A stretch of DNA of 64,000 nt from Anaerovorax odorimutans (lineage in GTDB: Bacteria > Bacillota > Clostridia > Peptostreptococcales > JAAYPU01), in assembly GCA_016841185.1 (NCBI GenBank), contig JAENZQ010000001.1:74364-138363 (forward strand), in the 5' to 3' direction. Both the position numbers and the translations under genes were made by a program. Positions 35,461 to 44,146 of the stretch are shown piece after piece. The first letter of the stretch is position 1; every line of letters starts with the position of its first letter. The notes beneath the pieces were generated by a model. That model did no database searches. It saw only the letters and a program-made list of their open reading frames with translations, and had not been told where the DNA came from.

Positions 35461-35913
35461 ATTATATTCGGATTTAATTTATCATACCCACATATATGGA
35501 TTGCTTTAGCAGTTATTTTTGCAGCTATAGAAGCCTTTACTTTAGGTCTTACAACCATCTGGTTTGCAGCAGGCGCTTTAATAGCTATGCTTACCGCTTT
35601 AATGGGTCTGTCTATAACCTCTCAGATTTTTGTTTTTTTGGTTTCATCTTTATTCTTAATCTATTTTACAAGACCTTTTGCCGTGAATTTTCTAAAAGTA
35701 GGAAAAGAAAAAACAAATTCTCAGTCTCTTATAGGAAATGTCGGTTTGGTCATTGAGGAAATAAGGCCGTTTGAAACCGGACTCGTCAAGATTTCCGGAC
35801 AAATATGGACTGCCAGATCTCCGAATAAAGAAGTGATTAAGAGAAAAGAAAAAGTACGGGTAATAGCCATTGAAGGAGTTAAGCTTATTGTTGAAAAACT
35901 AAAAAAAGAATAA
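35461..35913 (+). CDS. NfeD-family membrane protein with probable non-AUG start
   Basis: A protein of about 150 residues. The N-terminal half is hydrophobic (HIWIALAVIFAAIEAFTLGL, then TIWFAAGALIAMLTALMG and a third segment), followed by an NfeD OB-fold domain (GNVGLVIEEIRPFETGLVKI). NfeD proteins partner with stomatin/flotillin-like SPFH proteins, and one is encoded 26 bp downstream. The first in-frame ATG (35587) would remove the first membrane segment. In-frame stop TGA (35455-35457) lies inside the ribosome site GGGAGGTGA, and only ATT (35461) or ATA (35464) fit its spacing. I therefore annotate the ATT start; a sequencing error is the alternative. Confidence 0.7.
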   Translation: MIFGFNLSYPHIWIALAVIFAAIEAFTLGLTTIWFAAGALIAMLTALMGLSITSQIFVFLVSSLFLIYFTRPFAVNFLKVGKEKTNSQSLIGNVGLVIEEIRPFETGLVKISGQIWTARSPNKEVIKRKEKVRVIAIEGVKLIVEKLKKE

Positions 35914-35939
35914 ATAAAAAAGAAAGGATAAAAAATAAA

Positions 35940-36836
35940 ATGAACAATATCGTTTCTATCCTTATTTTGCTTTTAATCATATTGATTGTCACCAGTATCA
36001 GAATCGTTCCCCAGGCAAACGCTTATGTTGTTGAAAGATTAGGCACTTTCAGGGAAACATGGGATGTGGGGCTGCATTTTAAAATTCCGCTCATCGATAA
36101 AATCGCAAGTAAAGTGTCTTTAAAAGAAAGAGTAATCGATTTTGACCCCCAGCCGGTAATTACAAAAGATAATGTAACCATGCAGATCGATACCGTTGTA
36201 TATTATCAAATTACTGATCCGAAACTGTATGCATATGGTGTCGAAAACCCTCTTTCAGCCATTGAAAATTTAACCGCAACAACGCTGAGAAATATTATCG
36301 GTGATCTTGAACTGGATGAAACCTTAACCAGCAGAGATGTTATAAATACTAAAATGCGCAGCATACTTGATGAAGCCACCGATAAATGGGGTATTAAAGT
36401 CAATCGTGTGGAAGTGAAAAATATCCTTCCCCCTGAAGATATCCAGGAAGCAATGGAAAAGCAAATGCGTGCCGAAAGGGAAAGAAGAGAATCCATCTTA
36501 CGGGCTGAAGGAGAAAAAAGAGCTGCCATTCTTATTGCGGAAGGCAAAAAAGAGGCTGTTATTCTTGAGGCTGAAGCCCAGAAGGAATCCGCCGTTAAAG
36601 AAGCGGAAGGCCAAGCAGAAGCAATACTGAAAGTGCAGCAGGCAACTGCAGAAGGCTTGAAGATGCTTAAAGGGGCCGCTCCGGATGAAGCCGTTATTTC
36701 GCTGAAAAGCTTGGAAGCTTTCGCTAAAATTGCCGACGGGAAAGCCACTAAAATCATTATCCCTTCGGAAATACAGGGGCTCGCAGGCTTAGCCACTTCC
36801 ATATCGGAAATACTCAAGAGAAACGTGGAAGTGTAA
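35940..36836 (+). CDS. SPFH/Band 7 (stomatin-like) membrane protein
   Basis: A 298-residue stomatin/QmcA-type protein. One N-terminal membrane helix (residues 4-21) is followed by the Band 7 domain (IRIVPQANAYVVERLGTFRE, TLRNIIGDLELDETLTSRD) and a long Ala/Glu-rich coiled coil (about 170-235). These proteins form membrane microdomain assemblies and pair with NfeD, which is encoded just upstream in the same operon. A second helix-rich C-terminal part ends after the coiled coil. Confidence 0.93.
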   Translation: MNNIVSILILLLIILIVTSIRIVPQANAYVVERLGTFRETWDVGLHFKIPLIDKIASKVSLKERVIDFDPQPVITKDNVTMQIDTVVYYQITDPKLYAYGVENPLSAIENLTATTLRNIIGDLELDETLTSRDVINTKMRSILDEATDKWGIKVNRVEVKNILPPEDIQEAMEKQMRAERERRESILRAEGEKRAAILIAEGKKEAVILEAEAQKESAVKEAEGQAEAILKVQQATAEGLKMLKGAAPDEAVISLKSLEAFAKIADGKATKIIIPSEIQGLAGLATSISEILKRNVEV

Positions 36837-36867
36837 GTATAAGTATAAGTAAAAGTATAAGTATAAA
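36832..36867. repeat. AAGTAT-type hexamer microrepeat
   Basis: Five to six imperfect copies of AGTATA/AGTAAA units follow the Band 7 stop codon, in the short gap to the convergent response-regulator gene. Similar units occur at about 41100-41230. Confidence 0.7.
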
Positions 36868-36899
36868 TCAGTATATAGTTTATATGTATTGATTTATAC

Positions 36900-37496
36900 C
36901 TATTTATCATTATCTTCTTCCTGCAGCAAAGATTGATAAATTTTTCTGAATTTACTTTCTTCTTCATGCATCTTCATGTCTCCATAAGCTTTGGACATTA
37001 ATAGATAGGGAACCGGGTCCAATGGTTTCTCGGAAATAATCTTTCTTAGAATTTGAATGGCCTCTGTTAAATGTAAATTATTAATGCAATCCTCCACATG
37101 CTTCATTAATTTTTCTGATTTCATCTTCTCATTCCGCTCTTTTTCCTGAACCTCTTGTAATACGGAACGAACTCTTTCCGCAGTGAAGGGTTTCTGCATA
37201 TATGCAACTGCCCCCATTTGGGTACACTCAACAGCGTTTTTAATAGAAGGATAAGCTGTAATTACTATAACAGAGGTTTCCACTCCCATATTTCTAATTT
37301 GCCTTAAAACCTCAGTACCGCTAAAATTTGGCATCTTAATATCCAAAAAAATTATGTCGAATTTCTCATTTCTACACAATTCAATAGCTTCATAGCCGTT
37401 AACGGTACACCTAACTTCATATCCCTCTTTTTCAAGGCATTTTGACAATAAAGTACGGATATTTTTCGTGTCATCAACTACAAGAACCTTGCTCAA
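36900..37496 (-). CDS. Response regulator with receiver plus helical C-terminal region
   Basis: A 198-residue protein. Residues 1-120 are a CheY-like receiver: acidic pair Asp8-Asp9, phosphoacceptor Asp52 in FLDIKMP, Thr80, and Lys102 in MQKPF. The last ~75 residues are helical and TPR-like (LHLTEAIQILRKII, PVPYLLMSKAYGDM), not a known DNA-binding domain. It should act by protein contacts instead. Its start overlaps the stop of the upstream histidine kinase by 4 bp, so the two are translationally coupled. Confidence 0.88.
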   Translation of the reverse strand: MSKVLVVDDTKNIRTLLSKCLEKEGYEVRCTVNGYEAIELCRNEKFDIIFLDIKMPNFSGTEVLRQIRNMGVETSVIVITAYPSIKNAVECTQMGAVAYMQKPFTAERVRSVLQEVQEKERNEKMKSEKLMKHVEDCINNLHLTEAIQILRKIISEKPLDPVPYLLMSKAYGDMKMHEEESKFRKIYQSLLQEEDNDK

Positions 37497-39337
37497 TTTA
37501 ACGCCTCCTTTGGATACAATGGAAGTGCAATAGTAAAAGTGCTTCCTGAATCGAGCTTACTCTCGCACCATACCTCTCCTTTATGAGCCTTGATGATTTC
37601 TTTTACAACAGACAGCCCTAATCCTATTCCTTTGATTTCAATACCTTGTCCTTTTATTTGAACAAATCTGTCGAATATTTCTTCAACATATTCTTCAGGA
37701 ATACCAGGTCCGCTGTCTTTTACAGATATAAGCATTCTTTCATTTTTTGCTGTAACCGTTACTACAATCGAATCCCCTTCATCCGTATATTTCAAAGAAT
37801 TCGCTATAAGATTATTGATTGCCCAAATTATCTTATCCGCATCTCCAAACATTAAAGGCAATCCTTCATCTATTTCTTTCTCAAGGAGCACACCTTTTCT
37901 TACAGCATATTCTCCAAACTGATTAACAGAGGACTCAATAGCCTTATAAATCGAGTAAAAATTCTTCTTGAACACGGCTTTCCCGGATTCAAGTCTCGAT
38001 AATTCAAGTAATTCATTAACCAATTGATCTAAATGCTCAGCGTCTTCTTTTATAGTATCTACAATATCCCTTTCATCTTTACCAATTATGCCTTCATTTG
38101 TTTCCGAAAGAATACTTACGCCCATTAGAATAGAGGTAAGAGGTGTTCTAAGTTCATGTGATATGTTCGCCACAAAATCGGTCTTAACTTTCTCCAATTC
38201 TTTTAATTCGCTTATATTCTGCATCAATACAATAATATTTGAAATGCTGCTATCTGATTTTTTTACAACCGTTACAATAACATTAAAATAAAATTCCCTG
38301 TCCTTATTAAAACAGATGATCTTTTCTCTCTGATCCTCTCCGCTTCCTACGACATATGAAATATGGTCAAATACCTCCCCGCTCCCAACGGCTTCAAGAA
38401 TGTGCTTGTTTATATATTTCTCTTCTTTAATATTAAAAAAGTTTTCACAGGCATCGTTGATCAATGTGATTCGATAGTTTACGTCTAAAACCAATAACGG
38501 ATCCGCAATGCTTTTTACAATCGCCAGAGATTTATTTTTCTCGGTCATCAGGACTCCGATCCGGCTTTGCTCGAATTGATATAACCGCTGTAACATATTG
38601 TTAAATTCCTTTGCAAGTTCTTCTACTTCATCCCCTGTATTGATTTCAATATACTGATTCAATTCACCGGATTTAACTTTGCGAATACCGTCAGATAACT
38701 GCTTAACAGGTGCAAGAAATCGATATACAAAAAATCTTGAAGCAGCAAATCCGCCTAATACAGATATAAATGAAAGAATTAGAATAGAATACATAGATTC
38801 TCGTGAACTGTCAGAGGTTCTTTCATTATTTTTATACATTGCTTCCTCATTGATCGTAAACAATGCATTCAGAGTTTCTTTAATATTATCAAATACAGTT
38901 ATTATTTCTTCGTTATAATATTTTTTTGCTTCTTCCAATCCGCTGTAACTTTTAATTTCCTGTAGTGTCAGGAACAACTTTGTATAAGACTGATATTGCA
39001 GTGCCAGATCCTCCACCAGTTCCGCTTCAGAAACTTCTGTGATGTTGTTTTTTTCAACAGTAAACCATTGCATGAACATCTGATTATTTTCTGTAAATAA
39101 ATCTATTCCTTTTTCTTTATCGATATTCAAATACATCAGAACAGCGCTATCTTGTCGCTCTATTGTTTCCATCATATGAGAAATCGCTTTTATACTCTTA
39201 TAGTTGTCAGACATAAGCCCATCCACTGACTTTTCGAGTCTTAGAAGGTTAAAAGTTGAAGCTAACCCAATAACCGCTATAAGACCTACAAGACCTATAT
39301 AAACAATTGATATTCTACTGATTAATGATTTAAACAT
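37493..39337 (-). CDS. Sensor histidine kinase (4HB sensor, HAMP, PAS, HisKA, HATPase)
   Basis: A 614-residue membrane kinase. A first membrane segment near residues 9-29, an extracellular four-helix-bundle-like sensor (about 30-180), a second segment near 182-206, HAMP (about 207-260), a PAS domain (about 268-380), HisKA with phosphoacceptor His in NISHELRTPLTSI, and HATPase motifs NNLIANSLKY, DSGPGIPEE and GIGLGLSVVKEI. It should phosphorylate the coupled response regulator. It diverges from trkH across a 250-bp gap, which raises the possibility of sensing osmotic or ion stress; that link is inferred. Confidence 0.92.
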   Translation of the reverse strand: MFKSLISRISIVYIGLVGLIAVIGLASTFNLLRLEKSVDGLMSDNYKSIKAISHMMETIERQDSAVLMYLNIDKEKGIDLFTENNQMFMQWFTVEKNNITEVSEAELVEDLALQYQSYTKLFLTLQEIKSYSGLEEAKKYYNEEIITVFDNIKETLNALFTINEEAMYKNNERTSDSSRESMYSILILSFISVLGGFAASRFFVYRFLAPVKQLSDGIRKVKSGELNQYIEINTGDEVEELAKEFNNMLQRLYQFEQSRIGVLMTEKNKSLAIVKSIADPLLVLDVNYRITLINDACENFFNIKEEKYINKHILEAVGSGEVFDHISYVVGSGEDQREKIICFNKDREFYFNVIVTVVKKSDSSISNIIVLMQNISELKELEKVKTDFVANISHELRTPLTSILMGVSILSETNEGIIGKDERDIVDTIKEDAEHLDQLVNELLELSRLESGKAVFKKNFYSIYKAIESSVNQFGEYAVRKGVLLEKEIDEGLPLMFGDADKIIWAINNLIANSLKYTDEGDSIVVTVTAKNERMLISVKDSGPGIPEEYVEEIFDRFVQIKGQGIEIKGIGLGLSVVKEIIKAHKGEVWCESKLDSGSTFTIALPLYPKEALN

Positions 39338-39543
39338 TTTTATCCCTCATTATGCAAAATGCTATTATCCATTTATATCTTAACGGAACATTTTTTAACA
39401 AATTCATTGCAGCAGACAGTAAATCGAAATAAATAGGCAAAAAAGTACGTATTCATGAGAATACTAAATATAACTCATCATAACATGTATGGCAGTTTTC
39501 TTAAATCTTTATCTGAAAGCTTTTGATTGCAACCTTAAAGAAC

Positions 39544-39549
39544 TATAAT
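39544..39549 (+). promoter_or_regulatory. Probable -10 box of trkH
   Basis: A TATAAT at 39 bp before the trkH start; the -35 region (TTTGAT around 39522-39527) is weak. I looked for a c-di-AMP (ydaO) riboswitch in this leader and saw no match to its conserved blocks. Confidence 0.4.
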
Positions 39550-39587
39550 GTTTACAAAACCACAGCAGCTTTGAGGAGGCAATTATT

Positions 39588-41042
39588 ATGAATTTGAATT
39601 ATAGAATTATTATAAAGGTCAATGGGATTATATTAATTATCTTAGGAATTAGTATGATTCCCTCTTTTATTGTATCACTTATTTACGAAGAACAATCATA
39701 CTTATCTATTATTTTTGCTTCTTTGATTTCTCTGGTTTTTGGATTCATACTCAGACAAATTGATGTGAAATCAGATAAATTTTCTTACAGTGAAGGTATA
39801 GGTATTGTTGCTATAGGCTGGTTTCTTTCATCTGTTATTGGGGCGCTTCCATTTATTTTTTCAGGATATATCATAAATCCTATTGATGCTTTTTTTGAAA
39901 CGGTTTCAGGTTTTACAACTACAGGTGCCTCTATTCTTACAGATATTGAAGCACTTCCTAAAGGTATACTATTCTGGAGATCTTTCACGCATTGGTTAGG
40001 CGGCGTCGGGATACTTGTCTTTGCCGTGGCTTTATTACCATCAATAGGTGTCGGAAGTATTCAGATCATTAAGGCGGAAAGCTCCGGTCCTAAAGTAGAT
40101 AAAATTACACATAAAATATCAGATAATGCAAAGATTTTATATATCATTTATACCATAATGACCTTTGCAGAAATCATACTGCTCCTTTTTGGCGGTTTAA
40201 ACTTTTATGATGCTTTTGTTCATACCTTTGCAACAGTCGGAACAGGAGGTTTTTCTGTATACAATCAAAGTATTGCCCATTTTGACAGTACTTATATCGA
40301 TTTAGTAATTTCATTTTTCATGTTTCTTTCCGGATCTAATTTTGCATTATACTTTTCATTATACAAAGGAAAGTGGCGGTCTGTTGTTAAGGATGATGAA
40401 TACAGGTTCTATTTTGTAATGGTTTTTGCATCCACAACCATCATTGCCTTAAACTTATTATCAAATGGCGCTTATGAAAGTATCGGTACGGCTTTAAGGT
40501 ATTCTTTCTTCCAAGTGTGTTCCATAACAACAGAAACAGGCTTTGCCACAGCCAACTTTGACCAATGGCCGGTTTTAAGTAAATTAATTTTATTTATCCT
40601 GATATTCATTGGTGGATGTACAGGCTCCACCAGCGGAGGCATTAAGAGCCTCAGAATAGTTGTCGCATTACGTATTATTAAAAGAGAATTTACAAAAAAA
40701 CTTCATCCGCGTGCTATGATACCTATTAGAATAAATAACAGGCCTATTTCAACTGATAGTGTTTCGGATATCTTAAGCTTTATCGTTCTTTATTTAACAA
40801 CTTTTATCGTTGGTACTTTCTTATTAGCTTTTGATGATATAAGTTTGATGACGGCTGCCAGTTCAGTAGCAGCCTGTATTGGAAATACAGGCCCTGGATT
40901 TGATGTTGTCGGGCCGGCAGGAAATTACAGCAGTTTAAGCAACTTTTCAACTGCAGTTTTATCTGTTATTATGCTTATCGGGCGGCTTGAGTTGTACTCA
41001 GTATATATATTATTTATTCCTGCATTCTGGAAACAGGACTAA
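39588..41042 (+). CDS. trkH: TrkH/KtrB-family potassium uptake channel subunit
   Basis: A 484-residue multi-spanning membrane protein with four pore loops of the Trk/Ktr superfamily: SGFTTTGAS, ATVGTGGFS, TTETGFATANFDQWP and CIGNTGPGFDVVGP. The Gly in each filter-like stretch is kept. It moves potassium (or sodium) across the membrane together with a cytosolic TrkA-type subunit, which is not next to it and must be elsewhere. It stands divergent from the histidine kinase gene. A GGAGG ribosome site precedes the ATG. Confidence 0.93.
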   Translation: MNLNYRIIIKVNGIILIILGISMIPSFIVSLIYEEQSYLSIIFASLISLVFGFILRQIDVKSDKFSYSEGIGIVAIGWFLSSVIGALPFIFSGYIINPIDAFFETVSGFTTTGASILTDIEALPKGILFWRSFTHWLGGVGILVFAVALLPSIGVGSIQIIKAESSGPKVDKITHKISDNAKILYIIYTIMTFAEIILLLFGGLNFYDAFVHTFATVGTGGFSVYNQSIAHFDSTYIDLVISFFMFLSGSNFALYFSLYKGKWRSVVKDDEYRFYFVMVFASTTIIALNLLSNGAYESIGTALRYSFFQVCSITTETGFATANFDQWPVLSKLILFILIFIGGCTGSTSGGIKSLRIVVALRIIKREFTKKLHPRAMIPIRINNRPISTDSVSDILSFIVLYLTTFIVGTFLLAFDDISLMTAASSVAACIGNTGPGFDVVGPAGNYSSLSNFSTAVLSVIMLIGRLELYSVYILFIPAFWKQD

Positions 41043-41094
41043 AGTCAATTTTTTAATAGGTTAGATTTGCAGTCTGAAACCTGAAGTCCAGAAT

Positions 41095-41281
41095 CCTGAG
41101 TTGTTATAGTATAAGTGAAAGAGAGGTTGGAGGTTAGGTCAAGCACAGATAATAGGTAGCAGTTTGTGTATAAGTTTAAGTAAAAGTGGAAATGTAAGTT
41201 TAAATTTAAATTTAGGTTTAAGTTTTAAATAATGTTTTGGAACAAAATCATTCTTAAATCATAAATCTTCAATCTTAAATC
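41095..41281. repeat. Low-complexity convergent intergenic region
   Basis: The gap between trkH and the convergent FlhB-like gene contains runs of AGTATAAGT, GTTTAAGT and TTTAAAT-type units, similar in kind to those at 36832-36867. I see no gene or clear terminator in it. Confidence 0.55.
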
Positions 41282-41611
41282 TTATCCTTTTTCTCCTGCT
41301 CCCTCTGACTTTGATTCCAGTTCATCGGAGGTTTTCAGAATGTGCGCAAATATTTCTGCCGCAACCTGATAGAGTTCCGGAGGAATCTCCTGCCCCAGTT
41401 CAAGCTGAGACAACAGCCCTGTAGCGGTTTCATCACGATAAACAGGTATTCCGGCCTTGTCAGCTACTTCAATGATACGGTCGGCAACATATCCTGCTCC
41501 GGAAGCAACGATAACCGGAGAAGTATTCTTTTCCTGATCGTAAGAAAGAGCTACGGCATTCTTTCTTTCTTTGCTGTTATAAGAAAATCTTTTATACTTA
41601 TACTCTGACAT
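41282..41611 (-). CDS. FlhB C-terminal-like protein (YlqH type)
   Basis: A 109-residue protein related to the cytoplasmic domain of flagellar/type III export component FlhB, without its membrane part: residues about 18-90 carry AVALSYDQEKNTSPVIVASGAGYVADRI (a divided family block) and AGIPVYRDETATGLLSQLELGQEIP. The autocleavage motif NPTH of true FlhB is replaced by KNTSP. Bacillus YlqH is the known analogue; its function is unclear. Its start overlaps the stop of the FliK-like gene by 14 bp. The ATG at 41611 has GGAGGAG upstream. Confidence 0.82.
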   Translation of the reverse strand: MSEYKYKRFSYNSKERKNAVALSYDQEKNTSPVIVASGAGYVADRIIEVADKAGIPVYRDETATGLLSQLELGQEIPPELYQVAAEIFAHILKTSDELESKSEGAGEKG

Positions 41612-42737
41612 TAATCCCGCTCCTCCTCTCCAGTAGCTTTCCAAACACTTTGCCTAATGCACGGGGACGGTTTAAAGCTATGACTTCCACTCTGCCCGCC
41701 TGCAGTCCTGAGTCCGTTATGGCTTTACCGATAATCGTTTTTAATCCCAAGAAATTTTCGGCTATCAAAGAAGGGCAATAAATCGTTACATTTAATTTTC
41801 TGCCTTCTAATAGAAAATCTGCTTCGAAATGTCCTGTTCCAACAATATCAACGGCCAATAACATTCGAATGCCTTTTCTTCTTTGTCCAGTTATGTTCTC
41901 ATTTCTGCCATCATCAGGATCCACCCACAGCTCTCCAAAAGCAGCGGTATTCCCATACTTGACCGGAAGTACAAAATGCAGCATGGGTGATTTCAGATTC
42001 TGATTCATCAACAAGCCTCTGAGTATTTGTTCACACACAGATTTATGGGTTTTGCTGATAGATATTTCGTCAATATTGGATTCAATAAAAGATAAAATTT
42101 TTTCCAGAACAGCACTCCGGTTTTCTTTTTCCAGTTCGGCACCCTTGTTCCCAAATAGATACGCGTCAAGCTGCCGGGTAAACTCCTTCAATTGCAGCGC
42201 AGTTTGATGTTCATCAAATTTCAGCAGCACCTGTACAAATTGATCAACCAGAAGCTCAAGGCTTTTTACTGAAGGATCCTTTGTCCAACAGGATACGCAG
42301 GCCCTCAGTATTTCCGTCACGCCATTCCGGATCACATCATTATCAGGGTGCTTTAAAAGAATACTTCTCAAAAGGTTAAAAAAATCGTTTTTAAAAAGGG
42401 TTGCTGCTTGATTCTGGTTTTGGATTTCTGAAAATATGGATTCTGGCAGTATCATTAGCCCTGAAAGGCTGTCCTGAGAAGAGAGAGAAGACTGGAACAG
42501 CATTTTTATTGTTCTCGTCAATGATGTGCATTTTTTTAAATTCAATGCACTTTCGGTCCCTTTTTCCGGCTGATGCATGAAATCCGTTTTGCCGGAAAAT
42601 GCTTTTACTAAAGAAGATTGTCTTTTTCCGATGCTTAAAGTTCTTTTTCCCAATAAATCCATAAGATTTTGCCGGGATGCATCCTTAAGTCTTGAAAAAT
42701 TTCCTGTATCGTCAATTTTTAAAAAGAAATCTGACAT
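41598..42737 (-). CDS. Hypothetical protein with FliK-like C-terminal region
   Basis: A 379-residue soluble protein. The first ~240 residues are mostly helical with low similarity to anything I know. The last ~130 residues (FGELWVDPDD, FEADFLLEGRKLNVTIYCPS, LQAGRVEVIALNRP) look like the Flg_hook fold of hook-length protein FliK. It lies directly before the FlhB-C-terminal-like gene, as in the Bacillus ylqG-ylqH pair, suggesting the two work together. No flagellar genes are in the window. Confidence 0.6.
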   Translation of the reverse strand: MSDFFLKIDDTGNFSRLKDASRQNLMDLLGKRTLSIGKRQSSLVKAFSGKTDFMHQPEKGTESALNLKKCTSLTRTIKMLFQSSLSSQDSLSGLMILPESIFSEIQNQNQAATLFKNDFFNLLRSILLKHPDNDVIRNGVTEILRACVSCWTKDPSVKSLELLVDQFVQVLLKFDEHQTALQLKEFTRQLDAYLFGNKGAELEKENRSAVLEKILSFIESNIDEISISKTHKSVCEQILRGLLMNQNLKSPMLHFVLPVKYGNTAAFGELWVDPDDGRNENITGQRRKGIRMLLAVDIVGTGHFEADFLLEGRKLNVTIYCPSLIAENFLGLKTIIGKAITDSGLQAGRVEVIALNRPRALGKVFGKLLERRSGINVRV

Positions 42738-42748
42738 GACCCATTCTC

Positions 42749-43951
42749 CTATTCATGGGCACTTTTGAACCGAGATCCCTCTGAATCCTGCTGATCCAAT
42801 TCTACATTAGCAGTTAAACAGGCTTTATAGAAAGTTTCAATTTCATCTCTGCCCGTATGCTCACTGAGACCGTGCCGAATAAATACTTCAAGACCGTAAT
42901 AGTTAAGGAAATTATCATTGATCTTCCTGATGATATTGCGTACAGCCGTCTGAGCCTGATTATAGGAAGTTTCGGTGAAAATAACGGCGAATACTCCGGG
43001 GTTAATATATGCAGGGATATCCGTATTTCGAATACAGCTGATCATTGAATAAGCCGCATATTTCATATAATCATTATAAATATCCTCCTCTTTGTTATCG
43101 ATTGCTTTTATTTCGAAAATTCCAATACAAAAAGGATTTACATACCTTAAAAACCTATTCTTCTCTTTTTCCAATTCAGCCAGAAATCCTTTTTTGCTCA
43201 AGAGCCCTGTGGTTTCATCTTGCATTAGCTGCATGTCTGCGTATATCTGTGCGGCAGATGCTTTAGTGTTGGAATGATATAGATACTGAAATTTATGAGC
43301 GAGAGCTTTTAGATCACGATACTCTAAAAACACCTTCCATTCTTTATTTTCCATCCCAATCATTTTTGTAAACCTATATTCTGTTACTTTCCCCGTATGC
43401 AGGTTCTTTTCCGATATATTAATGTCAAACTCTAATATTTTTTCACAATTAGCATCTTTGAGGATCGTATGGTCATATGTATTAAAGATTTTAGATTCAA
43501 AGTTTCCGATTGCATACATCTTAGAAACAGCTTCCCGCCACTGTACAAATTCATCGAGACTGATATTTTTTTTATTCCAATCGCTCAGCAAGTGATAAGC
43601 TTTTTCAAATTTTTTTTCTGAAAGAGCTGTCAGATATACATTTAAAACATTTCGTGCTTTTTCATTACCAACAGAGTCGAAGCCTTTTTTCCATTGGTGT
43701 CCATTGACGGATTGTTTGTTCGACCGTTCATTTTTACTAAGCCATAATTTATGATATTCTTTCCTTTTGTCCGGATCTTTTAAAATTTCATATGCCGTAT
43801 TGATTTTTTTTATTTTTTCCTCGGAACTCTCACTCCTGTTGACATCCGGATGGTATTTCTTGCACAGTCTGCGATATGCGCCTTCAATGACTTCCTGCTC
43901 CGCATCATGGTGCACCTGAAGAATGTGGTAATAATCTTCCCATATTTTCAT
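42749..43951 (-). CDS. J-domain protein fused to a degenerate GGDEF-like domain
   Basis: A 400-residue protein. Residues 4-70 are a DnaJ J-domain with His34-Pro35-Asp36 intact, so it should engage a DnaK. Residues about 85-225 form an unassigned region. Residues about 245-385 follow the GGDEF-domain plan (DETTGLLSKKGFLAELEKEK; FCIGIFEIKAIDN), but the signature loop is INPGVFAVIF, so cyclase activity is unlikely. It lacks the G/F and zinc-finger parts of DnaJ. It heads an operon with the FliK-like and FlhB-like genes and diverges from an EAL-GGDEF gene. The ATG at 43951 has AAGGAA upstream. Confidence 0.75.
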   Translation of the reverse strand: MKIWEDYYHILQVHHDAEQEVIEGAYRRLCKKYHPDVNRSESSEEKIKKINTAYEILKDPDKRKEYHKLWLSKNERSNKQSVNGHQWKKGFDSVGNEKARNVLNVYLTALSEKKFEKAYHLLSDWNKKNISLDEFVQWREAVSKMYAIGNFESKIFNTYDHTILKDANCEKILEFDINISEKNLHTGKVTEYRFTKMIGMENKEWKVFLEYRDLKALAHKFQYLYHSNTKASAAQIYADMQLMQDETTGLLSKKGFLAELEKEKNRFLRYVNPFCIGIFEIKAIDNKEEDIYNDYMKYAAYSMISCIRNTDIPAYINPGVFAVIFTETSYNQAQTAVRNIIRKINDNFLNYYGLEVFIRHGLSEHTGRDEIETFYKACLTANVELDQQDSEGSRFKSAHE

Positions 43952-44092
43952 TACAGTAATTCCTTTCAGCCGCAATATTGATCGTTCTATTTTTCAACTG
44001 TTTTGCCAGTTAATCTTTTTTCTTGATTTTACCACATTTTATGGCAACAGTAAAATTGCATTAATTATTTTTTACAGAAAGATAATAATCAT

Positions 44093-44120
44093 TTAACAAT
44101 TTTTCTGTATCATATATATT
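44093..44120 (+). promoter_or_regulatory. Candidate promoter of the EAL-CBS-GGDEF gene
   Basis: TTAACA (44093-44098), a 16-bp spacer and TATATT (44115-44120), about 27 bp before the start codon. The elements are plausible but lie in very A/T-rich sequence. Confidence 0.4.
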
Positions 44121-44146
44121 ACCAAATATTTCAAAAGGAGACGTCC

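Noticed and set aside
36206-36967. 253-residue minus-strand ORF opposite the Band 7 gene
   Set aside because: Antisense to a well-conserved gene; its Ser/Ala-rich sequence mirrors the coiled coil and resembles no family.
39338-39587. c-di-AMP (ydaO) riboswitch before trkH
   Set aside because: The conserved ydaO sequence blocks are not visible in the leader.
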